Counted from the stretch's first letter, positions 26,642 to 38,238 are shown. The stretch: DNA of 64,000 nt from a candidate division KSB1 bacterium (GCA_034506175.1 JAPDQB010000034.1:1-64000), one strand, 5' to 3'. Notes: a model not told the origin generated them from the sequence alone. Made by a program: numbers and translations.

Positions 26642-28585
26642 TCATTTTAGCAATCCCATCTCGAAAAGAAAGCGTGAAGGTTTTTTGGGCCAACCTCTAT
26701 ATTTTTGGGCATAACTAAGGGTTAATGTTTTAATGGTTCGGGTTATGGCGACGAAACAATTACGTCGTTCCTCCTCCATCTCCAGACTTTTGTCTCCCTT
26801 TTTCTTGCTCTGAAAAGAGGGTAATTCGTCATCAACAAGCCCGATTAGATAAACATGATCAAATTCTTTACCCTTGGCTCCATGGATGGTCATGAGAACA
26901 ACGGTATTCGGCTTTGGAAGCGGTTCCTTTGAACGCATTTGCAGTTCTTGCAAAAAGGCCTCTAAGGTGGGTTCTTCTCGAAAGTTTCGTTTTATTTCTC
27001 GCATCAATTCTTCCCAAACCAATTTTTCCTCATCATAACGCGCAAATATTTCGTTAGAAGGGTCATTTTCGGCTTGGCGCTGGGCTTGTGCCAGGGAAGT
27101 AAACCATGCCAGTGCAGATTTGCTGAAGGTTTGAAAATCCCTACCTCTTACTAAACAACGTGACGTCTCATTCACAATTTTTTTCACTAAGGCGTCTGTG
27201 GTTTTTTGATTCACGAGCCTAATCCAGCTTTGTAGATAGCCCATACTCAACGCTTGGGCTTGCGAAATTACATCTTCTACATCAATTTCCACTTGGGTAA
27301 GCTGAGCGAAAGCACCGCACACGGCTTCCAAATAACTACGATTTTGCCCATCATTGGCAAGGCGTAAAATTGAGTGAAGCCAGACAAAGGGAGTGCTTTC
27401 AAATTCGTCTTTTCGTTGAGAGATGACAGCAGGTAATCCTTCATCCTGCAACGCTTTGTCCACGCCATCAAGCAATTTGCGATTTCGTCCCAACACCACA
27501 ACAGAACCAAGATGACCGGAGTGAAGATTTTTGATATCCTTTGCAACTCCAGCCGCTTCCGCTTCAAAATCAGGAAAGCATTCCAATAAACGCACGGTGC
27601 CTTGGCCGAGACCATGACGAAAGGCCTCAAGCGGTTTTTTGTCGGCGGTTCGCAAAAAGTTATGACGGATAAGATTATTCGCCAACTCCACGATCTCTGG
27701 CGGGCACCTGTAGTTCATAGGCAACTGGATGACCCTCGGCGAAAAATCATTGAGAAGCTCTTTAAGACGTTCATGACTTGCGCCATTCCATTGGTAGATG
27801 ATCTGGTCGTCATCAGCAACAACGAATAAATTGCGGTGTTGATCTCCAGCAAGAGCGCGAATAAGGCCGTATTGAGCTTGATTCGTATCTTGAAACTCAT
27901 CGATACAAATGTATGGATAGACCGTACGATAACGCTTGGCAAAAACAGGGAACTTAGTAAATAGTTGATATGTTTTGAGAATTAAAGAATTGAAATCAAG
28001 GGCATTTCGTTTGCATAATTCAGTCTCGTATGCAGGATAAACAGCGGCCATCCTTTCTCCGAATTCCTTGTCTGGAAACCTCTCGCGGCATTGATCGGGC
28101 AAAATAAGAAGCGATTTAAGACGTTGTATAACTGGCAACGTTTTTTTGTCGAGATCGCTTACCACATTGCTTGTCTTTTTCGCTTCTTCCACTGCATCAT
28201 TCAGTACCGCTTGTAAATCGACGTCTTGTGAATATATGTGGAAATTGGGGTTGATGCCTAAATGAGTGCCATGTTGACGCAAAACCTCCGAACAAAATGA
28301 ATGGAAAGTGCCCAAAAAAAGACGGCCTTCCTGCCCAGGCACAAAGCTAGCAACGCGGTTTCGCATCTCATCGGCGGCTTTGTTGGTGAATGTTAAGCCC
28401 AAAATACGGAAATTTTTGTCATGGCTCGATTCAAGCAGGCGGGCTATACGACAAGTCAGAACTTTTGTCTTGCCTGAGCCTGGCCCTGCTAATACCAAAA
28501 GCGGACCGTCATCCCATTCTGCTGCTTTCCTTTGAATGGGACTTAATTCCTCCCAAGCTTTCATAAGTTCTTTGGTTCTCATCAT
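26642..28585 (-). CDS. gajB: Gabija defence protein GajB (UvrD/Rep-like helicase)
   Basis: A 647-residue superfamily-1 helicase. Walker A is LAGPGSGKT near residues 32-40. Then come GLTFTNKAADEMRNR (motif Ia), GTFHSFCSEVLR, YICIDEFQDTNQAQYG (motif II), VADDDQIIYQWNGA (motif III), QLPMNYRCPPEIV (motif IV), and TIHGAKGKEFDHVYL with EERRNCFVAITRT (motifs V and VI). It overlaps gajA by 4 bp (28582-28585), so the two are translationally coupled. In Gabija systems GajB helps sense phage-altered nucleotide pools or DNA ends and activates the GajA nuclease complex. It is longer than the best-studied GajB proteins (about 500 residues). The sequence is AT-richer than the flanking efflux genes. Confidence 0.88.
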   Translation of the reverse strand: MMRTKELMKAWEELSPIQRKAAEWDDGPLLVLAGPGSGKTKVLTCRIARLLESSHDKNFRILGLTFTNKAADEMRNRVASFVPGQEGRLFLGTFHSFCSEVLRQHGTHLGINPNFHIYSQDVDLQAVLNDAVEEAKKTSNVVSDLDKKTLPVIQRLKSLLILPDQCRERFPDKEFGERMAAVYPAYETELCKRNALDFNSLILKTYQLFTKFPVFAKRYRTVYPYICIDEFQDTNQAQYGLIRALAGDQHRNLFVVADDDQIIYQWNGASHERLKELLNDFSPRVIQLPMNYRCPPEIVELANNLIRHNFLRTADKKPLEAFRHGLGQGTVRLLECFPDFEAEAAGVAKDIKNLHSGHLGSVVVLGRNRKLLDGVDKALQDEGLPAVISQRKDEFESTPFVWLHSILRLANDGQNRSYLEAVCGAFAQLTQVEIDVEDVISQAQALSMGYLQSWIRLVNQKTTDALVKKIVNETSRCLVRGRDFQTFSKSALAWFTSLAQAQRQAENDPSNEIFARYDEEKLVWEELMREIKRNFREEPTLEAFLQELQMRSKEPLPKPNTVVLMTIHGAKGKEFDHVYLIGLVDDELPSFQSKKKGDKSLEMEEERRNCFVAITRTIKTLTLSYAQKYRGWPKKPSRFLFEMGLLK

Positions 28586-30507
28586 GCCGCCTTTGCTACT
28601 ACGTCTGTGATGATCTTGGCAAAAAATGGAGGAACACGTGTGCTATCGGCGCTTGCTCTTCGAAGCTTTTCAAGCAATGCAATGGTGTAGCCAGTTTTAT
28701 CTGCTCTTATCTTTGAAACAAGCTCATCTTGGAATCCTGTCTCATCATGCATTTTAGCTAAACTAATATTGCGTTCAGCAAGAATTTCTAAGTACTCTTG
28801 TACAAAGCCGTTTTTAATAAGAAACATTTCCAAATCCATGCCGCTTTCCGGCAGAGGCCGGACAAGCTCCTTGATTTCGTCCGGCAACAGCCCACGCGTT
28901 TTAACCTGTTTCACAAACTCATGTCCGGCGGCGTCATTGTCACAGACCATAATCCAAGGTATCTCAAAAGTTCGCGCCAGACCAACGAACGCACCTGGTG
29001 ATCCGTTGTTTTGAAAATCGATTACTGTAATTCCATATTGATCCAATGGTTTCTCCAATAGTTCGGCAAAATATCGGAGCAAGAGATACTCACTCTGGCC
29101 TTCGCACAGTAGCCATGCGCGTGCAAACAACACTTCCCCTCGAATGCGTTTTGCATAAGTATCAAGGTCGGCAAGGTCACCGTCACTGAGGTATATCTGT
29201 GATTCACTATAAAGCCGCTTCAGTTGAACATGAGCATCCGTTTGTTTTGGGTAAATCTTGAGCAATTTTTGATATTCCTGTTCTTCAAGTTTGCCATTAA
29301 CGCAGAGAGTGCCAGTACCCTCATGATAATCAAATTTCGGCGCATTATTCTTGCAAAACTCCAATACCTTAGGCGTGTTTGGTACTTTGGTAGAGAATGA
29401 ACGCTTCACGTAGAGAACTTTGGAAAATGGGCCATTTCGACGAAACATCCGAATCTGTGCGAAGGGGATTTCCTGAATGAAATAGGGTGAGTGGCTTGAG
29501 ACAATTTTTTGGCTTTTGACCTCGCCCAAATTCGCTGCCAGGGCGCGCGTCGCTTGGGGATGGAGATGCGCTTCCGGTTCTTCCAAAGCCAAAATAGCCT
29601 CAGTCTCTGGCTGAAACGTCGGTTTCAGAAGCACGTCAATGTAAGCTTGGAAAAGAAAGAGAACTGCCAAACTTTGTATGCCTTGTCCATGTCGGGAAAG
29701 TGGGAAGTCTACTTCACTGCCACGGGCTTTGATCACAACCTCCGCTTTAGACATCAAATCCCAGGGTTTAAGCGGCAACGCCTGGATCGAAGTCTTTTGC
29801 CCAATGCCCGACGCCATAATCTTTTGGATTTTGTCTAAGGTTGCTCTCACTTGTTCGAGTCGTGGATCAGCCTTTAGTAATTCATGGTTGAGTTTCGCCA
29901 ATTCTTCACTCAGTGTTTTTCTTTGTTCTTCACTTATTTTGAGGTCACGAAGTATTCGCCCCCAGAACTGTGATCTTGGAGAGAATTCATCATCTGAGTC
30001 ACGGAGAGCTGACAAGTAAAACAGGCGAATATAAGAAAGAAATCTCGTTAGGTTGCCGGAGCTTGCACCTTTTCCACCCAACGGTTGCCCATCTAACGTA
30101 AGAAATTCCCAGTTGGTAGCAGGTTCTGTTGTAAGTGGATCAAATTTACTTGATAGCCGTAGTCCGATAGAATCCAAATCTTTTACAGGATCGGTTTGTA
30201 TAATATCGGTAAGTGCTTGAACCAGAGAACTGGGCCATTCATCAGATTTATCTTCACGAAACCAAAGCTCTATAACAATGCCATCGCTGGTTTGCGGTGA
30301 ATCGCCAACTTTGGACATATAGTAGTCATACTCGTCGAATGGCGTTCCGCGACCTTGCTGGCTTCGAGGCAATGCAATCTTCAATGCGTCTAGAAGGGCC
30401 GTTTTACCGGAGTTGTTTTCGCCCACCAAAACAGTAGTATCGTGGATTGGGATGACCGCGTCTGCCAAGCAGCGAAAATTTTTTACAATAATCTCTCTGA
30501 GCTTCAT
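28582..30507 (-). CDS. gajA: Gabija defence protein GajA (OLD-family ATPase-nuclease)
   Basis: A 641-residue OLD-type protein. The N-terminal ABC-like ATPase has Walker A GENNSGKT (residues 30-36) and a signature/Walker B region with FPLSRHGQGIQSL and ILALEEPEAHLHP, then SSHSPYFIQEIP. The C-terminal TOPRIM nuclease has LLCEGQSEYLLLRYF (catalytic Glu) and MVCDNDAAGHEF (DxD). GajA cuts DNA and is held in check by nucleotides until phage infection lowers them (known for the family). It starts at ATG 30507 and is followed by gajB with a 4-bp overlap. The pair lies between two RND pump genes and has a visibly lower GC content, which suggests horizontal arrival. Confidence 0.9.
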   Translation of the reverse strand: MKLREIIVKNFRCLADAVIPIHDTTVLVGENNSGKTALLDALKIALPRSQQGRGTPFDEYDYYMSKVGDSPQTSDGIVIELWFREDKSDEWPSSLVQALTDIIQTDPVKDLDSIGLRLSSKFDPLTTEPATNWEFLTLDGQPLGGKGASSGNLTRFLSYIRLFYLSALRDSDDEFSPRSQFWGRILRDLKISEEQRKTLSEELAKLNHELLKADPRLEQVRATLDKIQKIMASGIGQKTSIQALPLKPWDLMSKAEVVIKARGSEVDFPLSRHGQGIQSLAVLFLFQAYIDVLLKPTFQPETEAILALEEPEAHLHPQATRALAANLGEVKSQKIVSSHSPYFIQEIPFAQIRMFRRNGPFSKVLYVKRSFSTKVPNTPKVLEFCKNNAPKFDYHEGTGTLCVNGKLEEQEYQKLLKIYPKQTDAHVQLKRLYSESQIYLSDGDLADLDTYAKRIRGEVLFARAWLLCEGQSEYLLLRYFAELLEKPLDQYGITVIDFQNNGSPGAFVGLARTFEIPWIMVCDNDAAGHEFVKQVKTRGLLPDEIKELVRPLPESGMDLEMFLIKNGFVQEYLEILAERNISLAKMHDETGFQDELVSKIRADKTGYTIALLEKLRRASADSTRVPPFFAKIITDVVAKAA

Positions 30508-30615
30508 TGGTAATAGTCCCCGTGATTTATTTTAAATGATCTTTTTCGTCTCTCTGTCGATACGCCTGCGCGAATTTAAATTTACTGCCTTACTTTGTTC
30601 TTTGCAAATAATTTT

Positions 30616-30894
30616 TTATCGAAGTGTGATTTCACTGAAAGTGGCGTTCCTGTTTTCAAGAACATCGGAAATAATGGCCGGATCTGTCAATGTCATCACT
30701 TCAAAATCCAAAATGGCTTCGACCTGCGATCTCTCGACGCCTGGAAACCATTCCAAAAACTGTTCGATTGAAACGCCGCTTTTGAGATTCTCGAAGAGCG
30801 CCGATACAGGCACGGGCGTTCCGCGAAACACCCAAGCGCCACTGACTTTGTCCAGATGGCGCTCGACGGCATCACAATTTCTCCAGTCTTTCAT
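30616..30894 (-). CDS. DUF433-family protein (possible orphan antitoxin)
   Basis: A 92-residue protein with the DUF433 pattern: GAWVFRGTPVPVSALFENL, SIEQFLEWFPGVERSQVEAIL and a C-terminal FEVMTLTDPAII extension. DUF433 proteins have a helix-turn-helix-like fold and often act as antitoxins beside PIN-domain toxins. No toxin gene adjoins it here, so it may be an orphan or work in trans. ATG 30894 has AGGGA upstream. It is 108 bp upstream of gajA on the same strand and could share its transcript. Confidence 0.75.
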   Translation of the reverse strand: MKDWRNCDAVERHLDKVSGAWVFRGTPVPVSALFENLKSGVSIEQFLEWFPGVERSQVEAILDFEVMTLTDPAIISDVLENRNATFSEITLR

Positions 30895-31065
30895 AATGAT
30901 CCCTGAGATATTTGCTGCTAACTCAGTTTGAGGTTAAAGAAAGAAAAATTTTGTGCCAATACTCAAATAGAGTATATGAATTAGATGCCTAAAAAATCAA
31001 CTTCAATATCTACCCGCTTTTTACAATTTCAAAAGCGCGCAAGAGTATGAGTACGGGTAAGAGGG

Positions 31066-34000
31066 CTATTTCGACCGGTCCAGCACCGCGTACACCGTCG
31101 GAATCACGATCAGCGTCAGCACCGTCGAGCTGATCAAGCCGGCGATGACGGTGATGGCCATCGGCGTGCGAATCTCCGCGCCTTCGCCGAGGCCAAGGGC
31201 CATGGGCAGCAGGCCGAGCACCGTCGTGAGCGTCGTCATCAAAATCGGGCGCAGGCGAACGCTGCCGGCTTGCACGATCGCGGCGATTTTTTCCATGCCT
31301 TCGCGGCGGAGGTGGTTGATGTAATCCACCAGCACGATGGCGTTGTTCACGACGATGCCGGCGAGCATGATCATGCCGATGAACACCACGACGCTCAACG
31401 GAATTTGCAGCACGAAGAGAACGGCGATGACGCCGATCAGCGCCAGCGGAATCGTGAACATGATGACGAACGGATGCAGCAGCGATTCGAATTGCGAGGC
31501 CATGACTACATAAATGAGAAACACCGCCAGCGCCAAGGCCAGTATCAAGCTGTTGATCGAGGTTTGCATCTCGGCATTTTGGCCGGTGACGGCAAAAGTG
31601 AAATCAGCGGGCATGTCCATTTCCTGCAGCGTGGCGTAAATTTGCTCCGATGCGCTTCTCAAATCAAGGCCGGAGACGTTGGCGGTGATCAGCGCCGCGC
31701 GTTGCTGCTCGATGCGGCGAATTTCGCTCGGGCCTTCTTTCACGCGAATGTCGGCGATGGCCGCGAGCGGAATGGGCACCGTTTGATTGGGATTGACGAC
31801 GAGGCGGCTCAATTCGTCGATGCCGGCTTTGTCGTCTTCGTTGACTTTCACGCGAATGTCGAGGCGGCGATCGGCCTCGCGGAATTCAGTGGCAACGATG
31901 CCCTGTACTTTGTTGCGCACGATCGCGGCGACGTCATTGATGTTCAAGCCATAATAAGCCAACCGGTCGCGGTCGTAAACGATTTGCACCTCGGGATTGC
32001 CGGTTTGCAAATTGGAGCGCACATCTTTCAAGCCGGGAATTTGCGCGATCCGCGCCTCCGCCTCTTTGCTCAGCGCTTTGAGCTTGGCAAGATTGTAGCC
32101 TTTGATCTCGATCTCGATCGGCGTTTTGAAGCTGAACAGCGCTGGCCGCGAAATTTTGGTTTCGACGTCTGGCACGTTGCGAAACTCGTCGCGCAAACGC
32201 GCGATGAGTTCCTCTTCGCGTCGGGCAAAGTCGCCGTTGCCCTTAAGCGTGACGGTTAGCTTCGCGGTGTGCTCGCCTTCCTCCGAGGAAGATTGCGAGG
32301 TGCGCTCGGCGCCGGAGGCAGTGGCGATTTTTTGCACGTCGCCATGTTGCAGCGCGATCTGAGCCAGTGGTTGCAACTTTTCATCGGTCAGCTCCACCGG
32401 CGTGCCAATCGGAAAACGCGCCTCGACGTTGAACTCGCCTTGATGCACTTCCGGAATCAGCACCAAGCCCAGCCGCGGCATGAGCAGGAAGATGCACACG
32501 GCAAACGAAGCCGCCGAGACGCCAATGACCGAGCCGCGATTGGCGAGCGCCCAGCGAATGGCTTTGGGGTAAGTTTGATATGACCAATTCAACAGCGGGT
32601 TGGCGATCAGCAGCACGCCCGCAAAGAACAATCCCACTGGCAAGCCGACGAGCAAGAGCAAAATAGACACAAAGAAGGCAAGGGCAAATATCGACGCCAG
32701 CGCCATCTTGAGCAAAGTGCTGAAAAGATGGTGAATGACGAAGCGGCCAATCGCATAAACAAGATAGAATGGAAAGAGAACAACTCGCGCGCTGCGCTTG
32801 GGCAATTTGGCGGCTTTAAATTTTGCGGCAAAATCGCGCCAGCCGGAAACAAGGATGGGATAGGATTGGAACACCAACAGCGTGTCCCACACGCGTTGGT
32901 GAATGGTGAAAGATTTGAAATTCGGCTGCGCACTCCATGCTTCGAGCCAGCGGAGGTATTTTCGCCATGGCGGAATCCAACCGAGCAGCAGCGTGGGCAC
33001 GAAAACGAGCAAGAGCGCGAGGCTTTTCAGAATCGACAACAGCGCGGCGCCGAGGAGCATCACCAAATTGACGATGATCTCGCGACCGAATCGCCAAAGA
33101 ACGCCGGCCATGAAGCCGAGCACAGAAGCGTGTTTTTCTTCGCGGCGTGCTTTGAAATTTTTTAAATCTTCGACGATGGAAAGCCGCAAAATATGCCTGT
33201 CGGAAAAGCGGCCGCGAATGTCCGCGAGATATTCTTCTTTGATCGTGCGCGAGGCCAGCATCGGCACGACGAAGAGCGCCACTGCCAGCGAGGCGAGCAG
33301 TGAAAAGACCACGGTTAATGCCATGTCGCCGAAAATCTGGCCGGCCACGCCTTTCACGAAAACAATCGGAAAGAACACGGCCACTGTCGTCAAGGTCGAA
33401 GCGAGCACCGCGCCTCCGACTGTCTTGACGCCGCGCACGCAGGCAGCAACAATATCGTGTCCTTCTTCACGCAAACGGTGGATGCTCTCCAACACGACGA
33501 TGGAGTTGTCCACCAGCATGCCGATGCCGAGCGCGAGTCCACCGAGCGACATGATGTTCAGCGTCACGTCGAACATGAACATCGGGCCGAACGTGGCGAT
33601 GACCGAAATCGGAATGGCAATGGCAACGATGATGGTGTTCCACACGCGGCGTAGGAAAATGTACAGCACGACGATGGCCAGAACGCCGCCCATGATGGCC
33701 GTGCCTTTCACTTCATCGACCGCGCTTTTAATGAATGTGGATTGGTCGGAGAGCAGCTCGATGCCGGTGTTGGGCGGCAGTTGATACGCCATGAAATTGG
33801 TCATGCGCTTCATCAGCATGGCCTGCGCCGCAGCCGCCGCGGCTTTTGCCTGTCCATCTTTGGCATCTTTTTTCTCGGCTGGCTTGGCCTCGCCGTTTTG
33901 CCGCGCCGGTTCTGCGGCGCGTTTTTTCATATTGGCCACGAACGCTTGCTGCTCCGCCGTGCCAAAAATTCTGTCTTTGACCGCGGCCGCTACCGTCACA

Positions 34001-34902
34001 ATGTTGGCGTCGGCTTCTTTATAAATTTCAATCTCGACACTCTCTTTGCCGTTGACGCGCGTGATGACCTCGCGCTCTTTGTTGGTGCGCGTCACGGTGC
34101 CGACGTCTTTTACTCGTATATCCACGCCCTGCCGGCGACTGATGATGAGATTTTCAATTTCGTTCTCGTTGCGAAACTCGTTGAGCGTGCGGACGAGATA
34201 CTCGGTCTGGCCCTCCTTCAAATTGCCGCCGGCGAGATTGATATTTTCCTGCGCCAGGCGGCGATTGACTTCTTGAATATCGAGGCCCAGCAGCACCAAC
34301 TGACGCTCGTCCAATTCGACGCGAATTTCTTCCTCCAAGCCGCCTCGCACTTTGACGGCAGCGACACCATCGATGGTTTCCAACTCCCGCTTGATTTCTT
34401 CCTCGGCGAGATAACGCAGCGCGAACAACGACAAGTCGCCGTACAAACCCAGCCGTAAAATCGGATCGAGCGTCGGATCGTAACGCAGGATCAACGGCTT
34501 CCTGGCTTCCGGCGGCAGGACAACCTGATCCAGCTTCTCGCGCACGTCCTGCACCGCCGCGCTCATGTCGGTGTCCCAGGTAAATTCGAGAATAATGTCG
34601 GAAAAGCCGGCTTTGGAAATCGAGCTGATGCTGACGAGATTACTGACGACGCCCAATTCCTGCTCGATGGGCCGGGAGATGATGGTCTCGACTTCCTCCG
34701 GCGCGGTGCCGGGATATTCGGTGCGAACGGTGAGCGAGGGGTAGGAAATGTCCGGCATCAAATTCAAAGCAAGCTGGTCATACGAGACCATGCCGAACAC
34801 GCCCACCGCGACGACAATCATGAAAATCGCCACCGGCCGGGTGGTGGTGAAGCTGTAAAAATCTTTGGTGGATTGCTGCTTCTCTATTGTTTCTGGGTTC
34901 AT
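31066..34902 (-). CDS. oversized RND efflux permease (pump 1 of the locus)
   Basis: An AcrB/CusA-type pump of 1278 residues, over 200 longer than usual. Family marks are IFMIVVAVGVFGMVSYDQL (TM1), IGMLVDNSIVVLESIHRL (TM4 proton relay) and GIVVNNAIVLVDYINHLR in the second half. Two insertions are visible. A Lys/Ala-rich segment in the first periplasmic loop contains PAEKKDAKDGQAKAAAAA. A roughly 220-residue block between the two halves has extra hydrophobic stretches (LLGAALLSILKSLALLLVF and SIFALAFFVSILLLLVGLP). ATG 34902 is chosen because the family N-terminus starts just after it. It follows the adaptor gene by 143 bp. Confidence 0.9.
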   Translation of the reverse strand: MNPETIEKQQSTKDFYSFTTTRPVAIFMIVVAVGVFGMVSYDQLALNLMPDISYPSLTVRTEYPGTAPEEVETIISRPIEQELGVVSNLVSISSISKAGFSDIILEFTWDTDMSAAVQDVREKLDQVVLPPEARKPLILRYDPTLDPILRLGLYGDLSLFALRYLAEEEIKRELETIDGVAAVKVRGGLEEEIRVELDERQLVLLGLDIQEVNRRLAQENINLAGGNLKEGQTEYLVRTLNEFRNENEIENLIISRRQGVDIRVKDVGTVTRTNKEREVITRVNGKESVEIEIYKEADANIVTVAAAVKDRIFGTAEQQAFVANMKKRAAEPARQNGEAKPAEKKDAKDGQAKAAAAAAQAMLMKRMTNFMAYQLPPNTGIELLSDQSTFIKSAVDEVKGTAIMGGVLAIVVLYIFLRRVWNTIIVAIAIPISVIATFGPMFMFDVTLNIMSLGGLALGIGMLVDNSIVVLESIHRLREEGHDIVAACVRGVKTVGGAVLASTLTTVAVFFPIVFVKGVAGQIFGDMALTVVFSLLASLAVALFVVPMLASRTIKEEYLADIRGRFSDRHILRLSIVEDLKNFKARREEKHASVLGFMAGVLWRFGREIIVNLVMLLGAALLSILKSLALLLVFVPTLLLGWIPPWRKYLRWLEAWSAQPNFKSFTIHQRVWDTLLVFQSYPILVSGWRDFAAKFKAAKLPKRSARVVLFPFYLVYAIGRFVIHHLFSTLLKMALASIFALAFFVSILLLLVGLPVGLFFAGVLLIANPLLNWSYQTYPKAIRWALANRGSVIGVSAASFAVCIFLLMPRLGLVLIPEVHQGEFNVEARFPIGTPVELTDEKLQPLAQIALQHGDVQKIATASGAERTSQSSSEEGEHTAKLTVTLKGNGDFARREEELIARLRDEFRNVPDVETKISRPALFSFKTPIEIEIKGYNLAKLKALSKEAEARIAQIPGLKDVRSNLQTGNPEVQIVYDRDRLAYYGLNINDVAAIVRNKVQGIVATEFREADRRLDIRVKVNEDDKAGIDELSRLVVNPNQTVPIPLAAIADIRVKEGPSEIRRIEQQRAALITANVSGLDLRSASEQIYATLQEMDMPADFTFAVTGQNAEMQTSINSLILALALAVFLIYVVMASQFESLLHPFVIMFTIPLALIGVIAVLFVLQIPLSVVVFIGMIMLAGIVVNNAIVLVDYINHLRREGMEKIAAIVQAGSVRLRPILMTTLTTVLGLLPMALGLGEGAEIRTPMAITVIAGLISSTVLTLIVIPTVYAVLDRSK

Positions 34903-34951
34903 GGAGGGTTGCTCGCTTATGACTCTCGGTTGGAGGAAAATCGTAAAAGTA

Positions 34952-35028
34952 TTTTCCAGCGGATAGAAACAACACAACGGATAAAAAACTTTTTTGCATC
35001 CGTTGTGTTGTTTCTATCTACTGGAAAT
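34952..35028. repeat. long hairpin between adaptor and RND pump 1
   Basis: The left arm TTTTCCAGCGGATAGAAAC continues AACACAACGGAT; the right arm ATCCGTTGTGTTGTTTCTAT continues CTACTGGAAA. That gives a stem of roughly 30 bp with few mismatches and an AT-rich loop. On the minus-strand transcript it lies between the adaptor stop and the pump start, so it may set relative expression or protect the upstream message. It could also be a repeat element. Confidence 0.8.
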
Positions 35029-35045
35029 TTTTGGAAGCAAAAAGA

Positions 35046-36155
35046 TCAGCTTTTCAACTCTGCGATCTTCACTTTCGTGCTGTCTTTCATCCCGCTGTGC
35101 CCAACAACGATGATCGTATCGCCGATGTTGATGCCTTCGAGGGCTTCGATGCGATCACGATCAGCGTAGCCGGGCTTCAATGGGACTTTCAAGGCCAGCG
35201 TATCTCGGCGAACCACGTAAACAAACTGCTGGTTGTCATCATACACCACTGCTTTCTTGGGGATCAAAACCGCGTCACGCTTGGTGTCGGTAATCAAATG
35301 AACGTTGACGAACATGCCGGGTTTTAACAGCCGTTGGCGATCCATCACCCTGATCGTCACGCGTACCATGCCGCTGGAAGGATCGACGACCGGACTGACG
35401 ATGTCGACGACGCCGGTAAATGTTTGACCGGGTAGGGCTTCAGAGACGATCTCCGCCCTTTGCCCGACGCGGGTGAGCAGCGCATCTTTCTCGGTCAAAT
35501 GAATTTTGGCGCGCAGCAAATCGGGATTGACGATTGAATACACTTTCGTTGACGTCAACAACCGGTCGCCGAGCTTGACGGTTCGCTCGGAGATGAAGCC
35601 GGAAATCGGCGCTTTGATGTTGCAATAATCCAGCGTCAGCTTGGCCTGCTCCCATTCGATGCGCGCTTGCTCCAGATTGAAATTGGCGACCTCGAATTCA
35701 CTTTCGCTGAGCAGCTTCTTGTCAAACATATTCTTCGAGCGCTCATAACTGTTCTTCTGGCGCTCGTAATTGACACGCGCTGCTTCTTCGCGCAATTTAT
35801 ATTCACGCTCGTCAATGGCGAGCAAAACCTCGCCCTTCTTGACGTATTGCCCTTCCTCGGCGCGCAACTTGACAACGATGCCTGTGACTTGGGGAAAGAT
35901 GTCCACCGCTTCTTCGGTTTCAAGCGAAGCGTTGGTCAAAACGTAGGATGAAATCTCGCCAGCGGCAATGGTGGTCACTTCGACGGGTACGGCTTTGATG
36001 TCGGGAGCCTTGTTTTCTTTTTTTGCCACGCCGTTGGTGCCGGTGGAATCGGCCTTACCATCGTTGTCGGCGTGTTTCGAATCATTGTGGGAACAGGCAG
36101 CGGCCAGCAGAAAAAAGCAAAAAACGAAAACCGGCCATTTCTGGATTTGGATCAT
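35046..36155 (-). CDS. RND efflux periplasmic adaptor lipoprotein (membrane fusion protein)
   Basis: A 369-residue HlyD/AcrA-type adaptor. The signal ends in FFLLAAAC, a lipobox, so it is anchored in the inner membrane. The lipoyl half (KLRAEEGQYVKKGEVLLAID) is followed by a helical hairpin, the second lipoyl half (DYCNIKAPISGFISERTVKLG) and the barrel region with PSSGMVRVTIRVMDRQ. It bridges the pump and an outer-membrane channel. GAGGAGG upstream sets ATG 36155. It is the first gene of the efflux operon; pump 1 follows, and pump 2 probably did before the Gabija insertion. Confidence 0.92.
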   Translation of the reverse strand: MIQIQKWPVFVFCFFLLAAACSHNDSKHADNDGKADSTGTNGVAKKENKAPDIKAVPVEVTTIAAGEISSYVLTNASLETEEAVDIFPQVTGIVVKLRAEEGQYVKKGEVLLAIDEREYKLREEAARVNYERQKNSYERSKNMFDKKLLSESEFEVANFNLEQARIEWEQAKLTLDYCNIKAPISGFISERTVKLGDRLLTSTKVYSIVNPDLLRAKIHLTEKDALLTRVGQRAEIVSEALPGQTFTGVVDIVSPVVDPSSGMVRVTIRVMDRQRLLKPGMFVNVHLITDTKRDAVLIPKKAVVYDDNQQFVYVVRRDTLALKVPLKPGYADRDRIEALEGINIGDTIIVVGHSGMKDSTKVKIAELKS

Positions 36156-36251
36156 CTTTGTCTAACCTCCTCTGAAGGGGTCAAAATTGCTTAAATGATT
36201 TTGGAACTGCATACTCATACAGAAATTCGAGGGAAAAGTTGCATAAAAAAT

Positions 36252-36297
36252 AAAAAGCGAGGGCGCCTCGCATTTTCGAGGCGCACCTCGCTTTTTT
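36252..36297 (-). terminator. terminator of dnaK
   Basis: The stem AAAAGCGAGG.GCGCCTCG/CGAGGCGC.CCTCGCTTTT is followed on the minus strand by a T-rich tail (TTTTTATTTTTTATG). T/A runs on both sides make it potentially bidirectional. It lies 37 bp after the dnaK stop. Confidence 0.85.
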
Positions 36298-36333
36298 ATT
36301 ATTTAAACAACGGAACACGTCCGAAGGACGAGG

Positions 36334-38238
<1,905 letters not shown>

